64,000 bases of DNA from Hydrogenophaga aromaticivorans. Its GTDB lineage: Bacteria > Pseudomonadota > Gammaproteobacteria > Burkholderiales > Burkholderiaceae_C. A program made the translations under genes and the position numbers. Below, piece after piece: positions 55,873 through 64,000 of this stretch. The DNA lies in assembly GCF_013387465.1 (NCBI RefSeq), contig NZ_VYGV01000001.1, forward strand, positions 168,501 to 232,500, in the 5' to 3' direction. Positions within the stretch are counted from its first letter, which is position 1. Each line of letters opens with the position of its first letter. Below the pieces are notes generated by a model. The model searched no databases. It worked only from the letters and a program-made list of their open reading frames with translations, and was not told where the DNA came from.

Positions 55873-55893
55873 AAAACGCCCCAAAAAGGGGCG
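55873..55893 (-). terminator. Intrinsic terminator of the Lrp-family gene
   Basis: CGCCCC-TTTTT-GGGGCG followed by TTTT on the minus strand, two bases beyond the gene's stop codon. A textbook rho-independent terminator. Confidence 0.88.
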
Positions 55894-55895
55894 CA

Positions 55896-56378
55896 TCACA
55901 CGGGCAAAGCGGTGGTGCTTTTCACCCGGTCCATCACGAAACTGGTCTTGCAGTCCTGCACGCTGGGGTGCTTGAGCAGGGTGTCCATCATGAAGCGCGA
56001 GTAGGCCGCCATATCGGCCACCACCAGCCGCAGCTGGAAGTCCATTTCGCCTGTGAGTGCGGCGCACTCCACCACCTCGGGCCAACCCTGCACGCTGGCG
56101 CGGAACTGGTCCATGGGGTTGCGCTTGGCGCTCTCCGCGTGCTTCTCCAGCCGCACGTTGACGTAGGCCGTCAGACCCAGACCCACGGCCTCGGGCTTGA
56201 CCAGCGCCACATAGCGGTCGATCACGCCGACCTCTTCCAGCCGCTTCACCCGCCTGAGCACGGCGCTGGGCGACAGCCCCACCACCTCGGCGATCTGGTC
56301 GTAGGTGGCCCGGCCATCGGCCTGCAGGCTGCGCAAAATGTGGCGATCGAGCTTGTCCAGTGCTTGCATGCTGTTCAT
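55896..56378 (-). CDS. Lrp/AsnC family transcriptional regulator
   Basis: Regulator of 160 residues. N-terminal AsnC helix-turn-helix (LDKLDRHILRSLQADGRATYDQIAEVVGLSPSAVLRRVKRLEEVGVI) and C-terminal RAM domain (VEYVECAALTGEMDFQLRLVVADMAAYSRFMMDTLL-like). It is divergent from hpd (112-base gap) and probably controls it, as HpdA/HpdR-type Lrp regulators do in other bacteria. The ATG of MNSMQAL overlaps a perfect inverted repeat, so it may repress itself. An inner ATG three codons on is an alternative start. Confidence 0.9.
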   Translation of the reverse strand: MNSMQALDKLDRHILRSLQADGRATYDQIAEVVGLSPSAVLRRVKRLEEVGVIDRYVALVKPEAVGLGLTAYVNVRLEKHAESAKRNPMDQFRASVQGWPEVVECAALTGEMDFQLRLVVADMAAYSRFMMDTLLKHPSVQDCKTSFVMDRVKSTTALPV

Positions 56379-56398
56379 TTTGCAGGAATGCTGCAAAA
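56378..56398. promoter_or_regulatory. Inverted repeat TTTTGCAG-GAATG-CTGCAAAA, probable Lrp-type operator
   Basis: Perfect eight-base arms with a five-base spacer, overlapping the start codon of the Lrp gene by one base and lying 92 bases before hpd. The dyad size suits an Lrp/AsnC dimer. A weaker similar dyad (TTGTTGC-GAT-GCAGCAA) lies at 55858-55874 beyond the gene's end. Confidence 0.8.
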
Positions 56399-56490
56399 AG
56401 GACAAACGGGACGCCCCAAAACGCTGGAATCGTGACACGCTGCGCCGATACAGTGGCGCTTCGCTTTCACCACACCACAAGGAGACCACC

Positions 56491-57627
56491 ATGAACGCCA
56501 GCCTGCCCGCCGCCGTCACCTCAGCCGCTGCCACCTGGGAGAACCCCATGGGCACCGACGGTTTCGAGTTCATCGAATACGCCGCGCCCGATCCCGCCGC
56601 CATGGGCGCGCTGTTCGAGCGCATGGGTTTCAAGCCGATCGCGAAGCACCGCCACAAGGCTGTGACGCTGTACCGCCAGGGCGAGATCAACTTCATCATC
56701 AACGCCGAGCCCGACAGCTTCGCCCAGCGCTTCGCCCGCCTGCACGGCCCCAGCGTGTGCGCCATTGCCTTCCGCGTGCGCGATGCCAAGGCCGCCTACG
56801 AGCGCGCCCTTTCGCTGGGCGCGTGGGGTTACGCCAACACCGCGGCACCGGGCGAGCTCAACATCCCGGCCATCAAAGGCATCGGCGACTCCATCATCTA
56901 TTTCATCGACCGCTGGCGCGGCAAGAACGGCGCGCAGCCGGGCGATATCGGAAACATCGGCTTCTTCGATGTGGACTTCGAGCCGCTGCCCGGCGCCGAG
57001 CTGAACCCGGTGGGCCACGGCCTGACCTACATCGACCACCTGACACACAACGTGCACCGCGGCCGCATGGACGAATGGGCCGGGTTCTACGAGCGCCTGT
57101 TCAACTTCCGCGAAGTGCGTTACTTCGACATCGAGGGCCAGGCCACGGGTGTGAAGAGCAAGGCCATGACCAGCCCCTGCGGCAAGATCCGCATTCCGAT
57201 CAACGAAGAAGGCAACGAAAAGGCCGGCCAGATCCAGGAGTACCTGGACCGTTACCACGGCGAAGGCATCCAGCACATCGCCATGGGCTCGACCCAGCTG
57301 TACGACACGGTGGATGCGCTGGAGCTCGCCGGGGTGAAGCTGCTCAACACCAGCGACACTTATTACGAACTGCTCGACAAGCGCATTCCCGGCCACGGCG
57401 AAAACGTCGCCGAACTGCAGCAGCGCAACATCCTCGTGGACGGCAAGCCCGGCGAACTGCTGCTGCAGATCTTCAGCGAGAACCAGCTCGGCCCGATCTT
57501 TTTCGAGTTCATCCAGCGCAAGGGCAACGAGGGCTTTGGCGAGGGCAACTTCAAGGCGCTGTTCGAGACCATGGAACTCGACCAGATGCGGCGTGGGGTG
57601 CTGGCGACGGGAACCAAGGCCGAATAA
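56491..57627 (+). CDS. hpd: 4-Hydroxyphenylpyruvate dioxygenase
   Basis: Fe(II) dioxygenase of 378 residues converting 4-hydroxyphenylpyruvate to homogentisate in tyrosine degradation. Two VOC domains are visible; iron ligands are the His in LTYIDHLTHNVHRG, the His in GEGIQHIAMGST and the Glu in IFFEFIQRKG. Other marks: FFDVDFEPLPGAELNP, FFNFREV-like NFREVRYFDIEGQATGVKSKAM. A GGAG ribosome-binding site is present. No homogentisate dioxygenase lies within the window. Confidence 0.97.
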   Translation: MNASLPAAVTSAAATWENPMGTDGFEFIEYAAPDPAAMGALFERMGFKPIAKHRHKAVTLYRQGEINFIINAEPDSFAQRFARLHGPSVCAIAFRVRDAKAAYERALSLGAWGYANTAAPGELNIPAIKGIGDSIIYFIDRWRGKNGAQPGDIGNIGFFDVDFEPLPGAELNPVGHGLTYIDHLTHNVHRGRMDEWAGFYERLFNFREVRYFDIEGQATGVKSKAMTSPCGKIRIPINEEGNEKAGQIQEYLDRYHGEGIQHIAMGSTQLYDTVDALELAGVKLLNTSDTYYELLDKRIPGHGENVAELQQRNILVDGKPGELLLQIFSENQLGPIFFEFIQRKGNEGFGEGNFKALFETMELDQMRRGVLATGTKAE

Positions 57628-57705
57628 CCGCCGGTCAGGCGTGGAGGTCCATCGTCCGCCTGCGGACGCGGTGGATCTTCGTGCCAGCGCTCAGGCGGCT
57701 GCGAG

Positions 57706-58674
57706 TTAGGCCCTGGGCAACAAGGCCAGCGTGTCGCGCATCACCTGGGGGTGAAACGCCATGGCCACGTGCGACACGCCAGGCACATGGCGGTTGTCGG
57801 CGCCTGGCAGTGTCGCCGTGGCGGCGGGGAACACGATGTTGTCCGCGTTGGAATACCAGCAGACAAAGCGGTCGTACCGGTGGTTCGGCGCTGTCCCAGC
57901 CTCACGCGCCTGGAGTGAACGCAACCAGTCCCCGCCGATCCGCATCTGGCGACCGTTGTCCACGCGGCTGAACTGGGCCAGCCACGTGCCGTGGTGTGGC
58001 GAGCCGATGGTCACGATGCGGCTCACCCGCTGGTCCGCACCGGGCACCGCGTCCAGCCAGGCGCGCGCCGCCAGGCCGCCCATGCTGTGACACACCAGCA
58101 TCGGCGGTTGACCGGTGAGCGCGTGCGCGCGCCGCACGGCATCGTCGATCAAAGGACCATACGTATCTATCGAACCGAACACCGGCTCCAGATTCACAGA
58201 GGTGTAGGGCACGCCGCGCTGCCGCAGTTCGTGCATCCAGGGCAGCCAGAAGCCGCGGTTGCACACAAAGCCGTGCACAAAGACCACCGCTGTGCGACCC
58301 GGTGCCGGCGGCACGTCTTCATCCGGCAGACAGCGCCAGCGAAAAGGCTGCCGCCAGGAAAACACCCGGGGGGCTACCCGCACCTCCTGCCACCAGGCGC
58401 ACAACAAGGTTCCCGCATGGGCGCGGGGTGTCGGGTCGCTCCGGTTCACCACGCCGACCACCACGAACTCCAGCGCCAGCACCACGGCATAGCCCCCCAA
58501 CAGCACCAGCACACCGAGCAACGCTGCGGGGCCTGACCAACTCCAGGCCCACAGACTCCAGCCAGCGGCCAGCGCCAACGACCCGAGCATGAGTCCTTGC
58601 TGCAGGCGTGCGAGTCCGGATGCGTGGTGGACCGCGACCCGCCCGTTGGAATCAGCAACTTGTCTATCGAACAT
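57706..58674 (-). CDS. Alpha/beta hydrolase, triacylglycerol-lipase-like
   Basis: Protein of 322 residues. Two hydrophobic helices near the N-terminus (about 28-75: LMLGSLALAAGWSLWAW and GVLVLLGGYAVVLALEF) suggest membrane anchoring. The lipase domain has the oxyanion motif VVFVHGFVCNRGFW and the nucleophile elbow VCHSMGGLAARAW (Ser in the H-S-M-G-G motif). A later Asp (NADNIVFP) and His (GVSHVAMAFH) complete the triad. It hydrolyses an unknown ester. The start at MFDRQVA is a judgement; an ATG seven codons upstream is possible. Confidence 0.87.
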   Translation of the reverse strand: MFDRQVADSNGRVAVHHASGLARLQQGLMLGSLALAAGWSLWAWSWSGPAALLGVLVLLGGYAVVLALEFVVVGVVNRSDPTPRAHAGTLLCAWWQEVRVAPRVFSWRQPFRWRCLPDEDVPPAPGRTAVVFVHGFVCNRGFWLPWMHELRQRGVPYTSVNLEPVFGSIDTYGPLIDDAVRRAHALTGQPPMLVCHSMGGLAARAWLDAVPGADQRVSRIVTIGSPHHGTWLAQFSRVDNGRQMRIGGDWLRSLQAREAGTAPNHRYDRFVCWYSNADNIVFPAATATLPGADNRHVPGVSHVAMAFHPQVMRDTLALLPRA

Positions 58675-58771
58675 CGCTGAACTATCGCACGCCATCGCCG
58701 GGTGTTGCCTGCGGGTTGGTAGAGCGCACGCCCTAGCAGAACGGTCTGTTGCAGCGGTAGACTGGTTTTCA

Positions 58772-59506
58772 ATGAACGCCGTGACCAGCGCCGCAGAACA
58801 GATCCGCATGCATCTGCAGCGTGTGGCGCATCTGCGTGAGCAGGCCCTCGACGCCGGCTTGGCCAGTGCCGTGCACCAGGTCAAGCAGCTGCAGGCGAGG
58901 CGCTTTCGCGCCACCTACGCCGACTTTCTTGTCCAGCCTCGCTATGCGGAAGCCACCCGTTTTTTCCTCGATGAGCTCTACGGCGAGCACGACTTCACCG
59001 AGCGTGATGCGCAGTTCGGACGCATCGCAGGGGCTATCGAACGCATGTTCCCGGACGCCGTGGCGGATCTCGCGGTGGATCTGGCCGAGACCCACGCGCT
59101 CACCGAAACGCTGGACCACCAACTGGCCACGCACTGGTTGGCGCAAGACAGTTCTCGCAGCGAAGCCGAACGCTATGTGCGCAGCTGGCGCCTCACCGGT
59201 GAACGCCCGCTGCGCGACCGGCAACTCTCGGTGGTGAAACACATGGGCCGCGAACTGCAGCGGCTGACCCGGATGAGGTCCCTGTCCATCGCGCTCAAAC
59301 TCATGCGAAAGCCCGCGCAGGCGGCCGGCCTGTCTTCTTTGCAACAGTTTCTGGAGAGCGGGTTTTCGGCTTTTGCCTCCCTGGGCGACGCCCAGGCGTT
59401 CCTGGCGACCATCAACGAGCGCGAGCACGCGTGGATCGATACCCTGTTTGATGCCGCGCCAGACAGCTGCCAGCGGGCGCTCGCCGACGAGCTGGCGCGG
59501 GCCTGA
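58772..59506 (+). CDS. FFLEELY-motif protein of unknown function
   Basis: Helical protein of 244 residues with the hallmark ATRFFLDELYGEHDFTERDAQFGRI (variant FFLDELY) followed by a hydrophobic helix and AVADLAVDLAETHALTETLDHQLA. The family is named after this motif and is found in beta- and gammaproteobacteria; its role is unknown. Upstream of a long-chain acyl-CoA ligase on the same strand, it may be linked to lipid metabolism. The ATG of MNAVTSAAEQI is chosen. Confidence 0.82.
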   Translation: MNAVTSAAEQIRMHLQRVAHLREQALDAGLASAVHQVKQLQARRFRATYADFLVQPRYAEATRFFLDELYGEHDFTERDAQFGRIAGAIERMFPDAVADLAVDLAETHALTETLDHQLATHWLAQDSSRSEAERYVRSWRLTGERPLRDRQLSVVKHMGRELQRLTRMRSLSIALKLMRKPAQAAGLSSLQQFLESGFSAFASLGDAQAFLATINEREHAWIDTLFDAAPDSCQRALADELARA

Positions 59507-59609
59507 GTCATTTCAGCGCCCTCTGTGCTTTGGGTGACACGGCCCTAGGGCTGGCCCTGTGTGCCAACGCGGTTCTGCCCGACAGAATGCACCCAGACCA
59601 ACACCCGTC

Positions 59610-61310
59610 ATGAACATGAACCGTCCCTGGCTGTCCCACTACCCCGCTGGCGTTGCACACGACGTTCAACCCGAGCAATACCGCTCACTGGCCACCCTGC
59701 TGGAAGAGTCGTTTCGAAAGAACGCGCGACAACCCGTGGCCGTGTGCATGGAGCGCTGGATGAGCTACGGCGAGCTCGATCAACACAGTGCGGCCCTGGG
59801 TGCCTGGCTGCAGGCCAAGGGACTCGCTCCGGGTGCCCGAGTGGCCATCATGCTGCCCAATGTGCCGCAGTTCCTGGTGGCCATGGCAGCCGTGGTGCGC
59901 GCGGGCTACACGGTGGTCAATGTCAATCCCCTGTACACCGCGCGTGAGCTGGAACACCAGCTCAAGGACTCCGGCGCCGAGGCCATCGTCATCCTGGAAA
60001 ACTTTGCCCACACACTCGAAGAAGTCATCGACGTCACCCAATTGCGCCACGTGGTGGTCGCCAGCCTGGGCGATCTGCTCGGCTTCTGGTACGGCCGTTG
60101 GATCAGTTTCGCTGTCCGGCATCTGGCGAAGCTGGTCCCCGCTTACAAGCTACCAGTGACCGGCGTGCTGGGGCCGCGCACCATCTCCAGCTTCCGCCAG
60201 GCGCTGGCCGAAGGTACCGGCCAAACACTCAGACCCAGCCTGGCCCATGCCGATGACATCGCGTTCCTGCAGTACACCGGCGGGACCACCGGCCTCTCCA
60301 AAGGCGCGGTGCTCACCCACCGCAACATCATCGCCGCTGTCTTGCAAGCCGAGGCCTGGTTCCAGCCCGCGCTTGCGCGCGTTGGCGATATCCGCGTGGT
60401 CAACGCCATCGCGGCACTCCCGCTGTACCACATCTTCGCGCTCACGCTCAGCCTGCTGACCATGCGCTGGGGAGCACACATGACCCTGATTCCCAACCCC
60501 AGGGACGTGCCCAAACTGGTTGAAACACTGAAGCGGCGCCCGTTTCACCTGCTGCCGGCGGTCAACACCCTGTTCAACGCCCTGCTGCAGAACCCGCAGT
60601 TCCGCCAGCTCGATTTTTCCAGCCTGGCCCTGTCGCAGGCGGGCGGCATGGCCGCTTCAGAATCAACCGCCAAGCAATGGCTCAAGGTCACCGGCTGCCC
60701 GATGATTGAAGGTTGGGGCATGAGCGAAACCTGTGCCATTGGTACCAACAACCCGGTGATCAACCGCGACTTCACAGGCACGATCGGGCTTCCATTGCCG
60801 GGCATCGCCATCGCCATCAAGGACGACGAGGGCAACAGCCTTCCGCTGGGCACCCCCGGCGAAATCTGCATTCAAGGACCCAACGTCATGACGGGCTACT
60901 ACAACCAGCCAGAAGAGACGACTCAGGCGTTCACGGCAGACGGGTACATGCGCACGGGCGATGTCGGCATCATGGACGAACGGGGCTACACCCGCATCGT
61001 GGACCGCAAGAAAGACATGATTTTGGTTTCCGGCTTCAACGTCTTTCCCAACGAACTGGAGAACGTCATCGCCATGTGCCCCGGCGTGCTGGAATGTGCC
61101 GCCATTGGCGTGGAAGACGCGAAACAAGGCGAAGCCATCAAGGTGTTCGTGGTGCGCAGCGATCCGATACTGCGCGAGGAAGACGTGGCCCGGTACTGCC
61201 ACGACAACCTCACCGGCTACAAACGGCCCAAGTACATCGAATTCCGCGACGAACTCCCCAAGACCAACGTCGGCAAGATCCTGCGGCGCGCGCTTCGTGC
61301 GCCGGTCTGA
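59610..61310 (+). CDS. fadD: Long-chain-fatty-acid-CoA ligase
   Basis: ATP-dependent acyl-CoA synthetase of 566 residues. Motifs: YTGGTTGLSKGAVLTHRN, GWGMSETCAIGTNN, TGDVGIMDERGYTRIVDRKKDMILVSGFNVFPNELENVI and the C-terminal Lys in TNVGKILRRAL. The FadD signature is seen in the VDRKKDMILVSGFNVFP stretch. It activates long-chain fatty acids for beta-oxidation or lipid synthesis. Two adjacent ATGs (59610 and 59616) are possible. It is followed, 25 bases on, by an MBL hydrolase, perhaps in the same operon. Confidence 0.92.
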   Translation: MNMNRPWLSHYPAGVAHDVQPEQYRSLATLLEESFRKNARQPVAVCMERWMSYGELDQHSAALGAWLQAKGLAPGARVAIMLPNVPQFLVAMAAVVRAGYTVVNVNPLYTARELEHQLKDSGAEAIVILENFAHTLEEVIDVTQLRHVVVASLGDLLGFWYGRWISFAVRHLAKLVPAYKLPVTGVLGPRTISSFRQALAEGTGQTLRPSLAHADDIAFLQYTGGTTGLSKGAVLTHRNIIAAVLQAEAWFQPALARVGDIRVVNAIAALPLYHIFALTLSLLTMRWGAHMTLIPNPRDVPKLVETLKRRPFHLLPAVNTLFNALLQNPQFRQLDFSSLALSQAGGMAASESTAKQWLKVTGCPMIEGWGMSETCAIGTNNPVINRDFTGTIGLPLPGIAIAIKDDEGNSLPLGTPGEICIQGPNVMTGYYNQPEETTQAFTADGYMRTGDVGIMDERGYTRIVDRKKDMILVSGFNVFPNELENVIAMCPGVLECAAIGVEDAKQGEAIKVFVVRSDPILREEDVARYCHDNLTGYKRPKYIEFRDELPKTNVGKILRRALRAPV

Positions 61311-61335
61311 CGGACCTCTCAGGCCAAACACACCC

Positions 61336-62271
61336 ATGATGGAAGCGCCTTCAGTCGCGGAAACCCTCAAGGCGGTGGGCGCCACCGTTTTCGAACGGGG
61401 TTGGCTCTCCGCCAACAACACCTTGATTCAAGGCGAGGGTCCCACGGCACTCGTCGATTCCGGCTATGGCAGTCATGCCAGCCAGACACTGGCGCTGGTG
61501 ACCGGCGAGCTTGCTGAGACGCCTCTGGATGTGTTGCTCAACACCCACCTCCACAGCGACCATTGCGGGGGCAACGCTGCGCTGCAGCACAGGTATCCCC
61601 AGCTCATGACCTTGATTCCGCCAGGGCAGGCCGACAGCGTCGCCAATTGGGACCCCGTCGCGCTGACTTACACACCCACTGGCCAAAAATGTCCTCCCTT
61701 TCGACATCAGGGCCTACTGCTTCCAGGTCAGGAACTGCGGCTGGGTTCAAGGAGCTGGCAGATACATGGTGCAAAAGGCCATGACCCGCATTCAATCATC
61801 CTTTTCCAGCCCGACCATCGGGTTCTGATCTCCGCCGATGCCTTGTGGCAAAACGGATTTGGTGTCGTCTTCCCGGAACTGGAAGGACAGGCCGCGTTTG
61901 AGGAAGTGGGAGAAACACTGGACTTGATCGAAAGTCTGAAACCGCAGACCGTGATTCCGGGCCATGGCAGCGTGTTCCAGGATGTCGGGCCAGCGATCAC
62001 AAGGGCCCGAAGCCGGTTAGCGCAGTTCACCCGTTCGCCGGAAAAGCACCATCGACACGCGGTCAAGGTTTTGATCAAGTTCCGATTGCTGGAATGGCGA
62101 ACAATTGCGCGAAACGATTTGCTGACGTGGGCCAGAAATACGCCATATCTGAGCAACACGATGCCGCCCGACAGCGATCAACAACAAATGGAATGGCTGG
62201 ATCGCTTGCTCACAGAATTGCAAAGCAGCAACGCACTGCGGCTGGACGGCGATCTGGTGATCAACACATGA
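61336..62271 (+). CDS. Metallo-beta-lactamase-fold hydrolase
   Basis: MBL-fold protein of 311 residues. It has NTLIQGEGPTALVDSGYGSHA, the metal motif NTHLHSDHCGGNAAL (HxHxDH), GAKGHDPHSIILFQPDHRVLISADALW and VIPGHGSVF. A C-terminal helical stretch (from ~250) is typical of the glyoxalase II-like branch. Substrate is unknown, perhaps a thioester given the neighbouring acyl-CoA ligase. Its last ~60 codons are less GC-rich than the rest, near the rRNA operon. Confidence 0.87.
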   Translation: MMEAPSVAETLKAVGATVFERGWLSANNTLIQGEGPTALVDSGYGSHASQTLALVTGELAETPLDVLLNTHLHSDHCGGNAALQHRYPQLMTLIPPGQADSVANWDPVALTYTPTGQKCPPFRHQGLLLPGQELRLGSRSWQIHGAKGHDPHSIILFQPDHRVLISADALWQNGFGVVFPELEGQAAFEEVGETLDLIESLKPQTVIPGHGSVFQDVGPAITRARSRLAQFTRSPEKHHRHAVKVLIKFRLLEWRTIARNDLLTWARNTPYLSNTMPPDSDQQQMEWLDRLLTELQSSNALRLDGDLVINT

Positions 62272-62318
62272 TGGATAGCCAGCGTGCCCACCAACGGCGG
62301 TGCTAACAGCGCAGACGA

Positions 62319-62360
62319 AGAAAAGCCGAAACCCCCAAGTACGCGAGGTACGAGGGGGTT
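62319..62360 (-). terminator. Intrinsic terminator of the rRNA operon
   Basis: On the minus strand AACCCCC and GGGGGTT form a seven-base stem with an inner GTAC pair, followed by CGGCTTTTCT. It lies 14-55 bases beyond the 5S 3' end, converging with the MBL gene. Confidence 0.8.
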
Positions 62361-62373
62361 AGGGGGAGTAAGA

Positions 62374-62487
62374 GCCTGACGATGACCTACTTTCACACGG
62401 GAATCCGCACTATCATCGGCGCAAAGTCGTTTCACTGTCCTGTTCGGGATGGGAAGGAGTGGTACCAACTTGCTATGGTCGTCAGGC
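62374..62487 (-). rRNA. rrf: 5S ribosomal RNA
   Basis: The minus strand begins GCCTGACGACCATAGCAAG and ends GTCATCGTCAGGC, so the first and last stretches pair as helix I. Internal landmarks ACTCCTTCCCATCCCGAAC and GATGATAGTGCGGA are present. Length about 114 bases; both ends are certain within one or two bases. Confidence 0.97.
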
Positions 62488-62645
62488 ATAACGGGTTGTC
62501 CTTGCTGTGCTGGTGCACAACAGGGACGAATTCATAGAGTTTCGAATCAGCTGATTTTGATTGCTGCCAACGATGTGGAACAACGTGAGTTGTCCACGGG
62601 GGCATAACAATAACATTTGCACTTGGACGATTATCGTCAAAGTTA

Positions 62646-64000
<1,355 letters not shown>

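Noticed and set aside
57628..57705. Hairpin GTCCGC-CT-GCGGAC between hpd and the lipase gene as a terminator
   Set aside because: The stem is good but no T-run follows on either strand, so a terminator call is not justified.
62488..62645. A tRNA gene between 23S and 5S rRNA
   Set aside because: No cloverleaf or TPsiC-like GGTTCGA stretch is seen; only a short inverted repeat.

Overview
The window looks like a chromosomal segment of a high-GC betaproteobacterium of the Comamonadaceae. A Hydrogenophaga-like genus is my best guess from overall character, not from a search. The basis is the strong GC bias in third codon positions, a 5S/23S rRNA sequence of Burkholderiales type, an S-adenosylhomocysteine riboswitch in front of ahcY, and a conserved housekeeping block (corC, lnt, glyQ, glyS, gmhB, plsC). 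I see no prophage, transposase or CRISPR array. Coding density is very high and no gap without a gene exceeds about 210 bases.

Layout. 1-7 kb: the 5' part of ahcY with its riboswitch, a HAD phosphatase and MFS transporter pair, a YeeE/YedE transporter, small membrane and cysteine-cluster proteins, and an SMP-30 family hydrolase. 6.8-12.7 kb: one gene of almost 5.9 kb encoding a tandem UvrA with four ABC ATPase domains. 12.9-16.8 kb: a branched-chain amino acid type binding protein, UspA, a DsbA-fold isomerase, DUF1289, YbaK and LysE. 16.8-27 kb: leucine/isovalerate catabolism (HMG-CoA lyase, both methylcrotonyl-CoA carboxylase subunits, an enoyl-CoA hydratase, an acyl-CoA synthetase), interrupted by a VapBC toxin-antitoxin module, a DinB-like protein and a DUF4126 protein. 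27-36 kb: an AraC regulator, a lipoprotein, HAD, YchJ, rhodanese and GST genes, and a trkA-trkH-trkH potassium uptake cluster. 36-47 kb: an acyl-CoA dehydrogenase, a frameshifted short-chain dehydrogenase, thiolase, AceK, carbonic anhydrase, then a second leucine locus (isovaleryl-CoA dehydrogenase, thioesterase, LiuR-type regulator, metallo-beta-lactamase-fold hydrolase). 46-56 kb: metallopeptidase, plsC, gmhB, glyS, glyQ, lnt, corC and a GNAT gene. 56-62 kb: an Lrp regulator divergent from hpd, a lipase, an FFLEELY protein, an acyl-CoA ligase and an MBL hydrolase. 62.3-64 kb: the 3' end of an rRNA operon on the minus strand.

How the genes work together. The two leucine loci, about 15 kb apart, supply every step from isovaleryl-CoA to acetoacetate plus acetyl-CoA. 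The thiolase and AceK (glyoxylate-bypass switch) fit growth on such acetyl-CoA-yielding substrates. A MerR-family LiuR-like regulator lies between two near-identical inverted repeats (43735-43756 perfect, 45472-45493 imperfect). One sits at the promoter of the thioesterase-ivd pair, the other in front of the MBL hydrolase, which makes that hydrolase a likely uncharacterised member of the leucine regulon.

The most interesting items are the four-ATPase tandem UvrA, the VapBC module wired into the leucine operon with its own promoter and operator in the end of mccB, the LiuR-controlled hydrolase, the frameshifted dehydrogenase, and the SAH riboswitch with a candidate downstream terminator hairpin.
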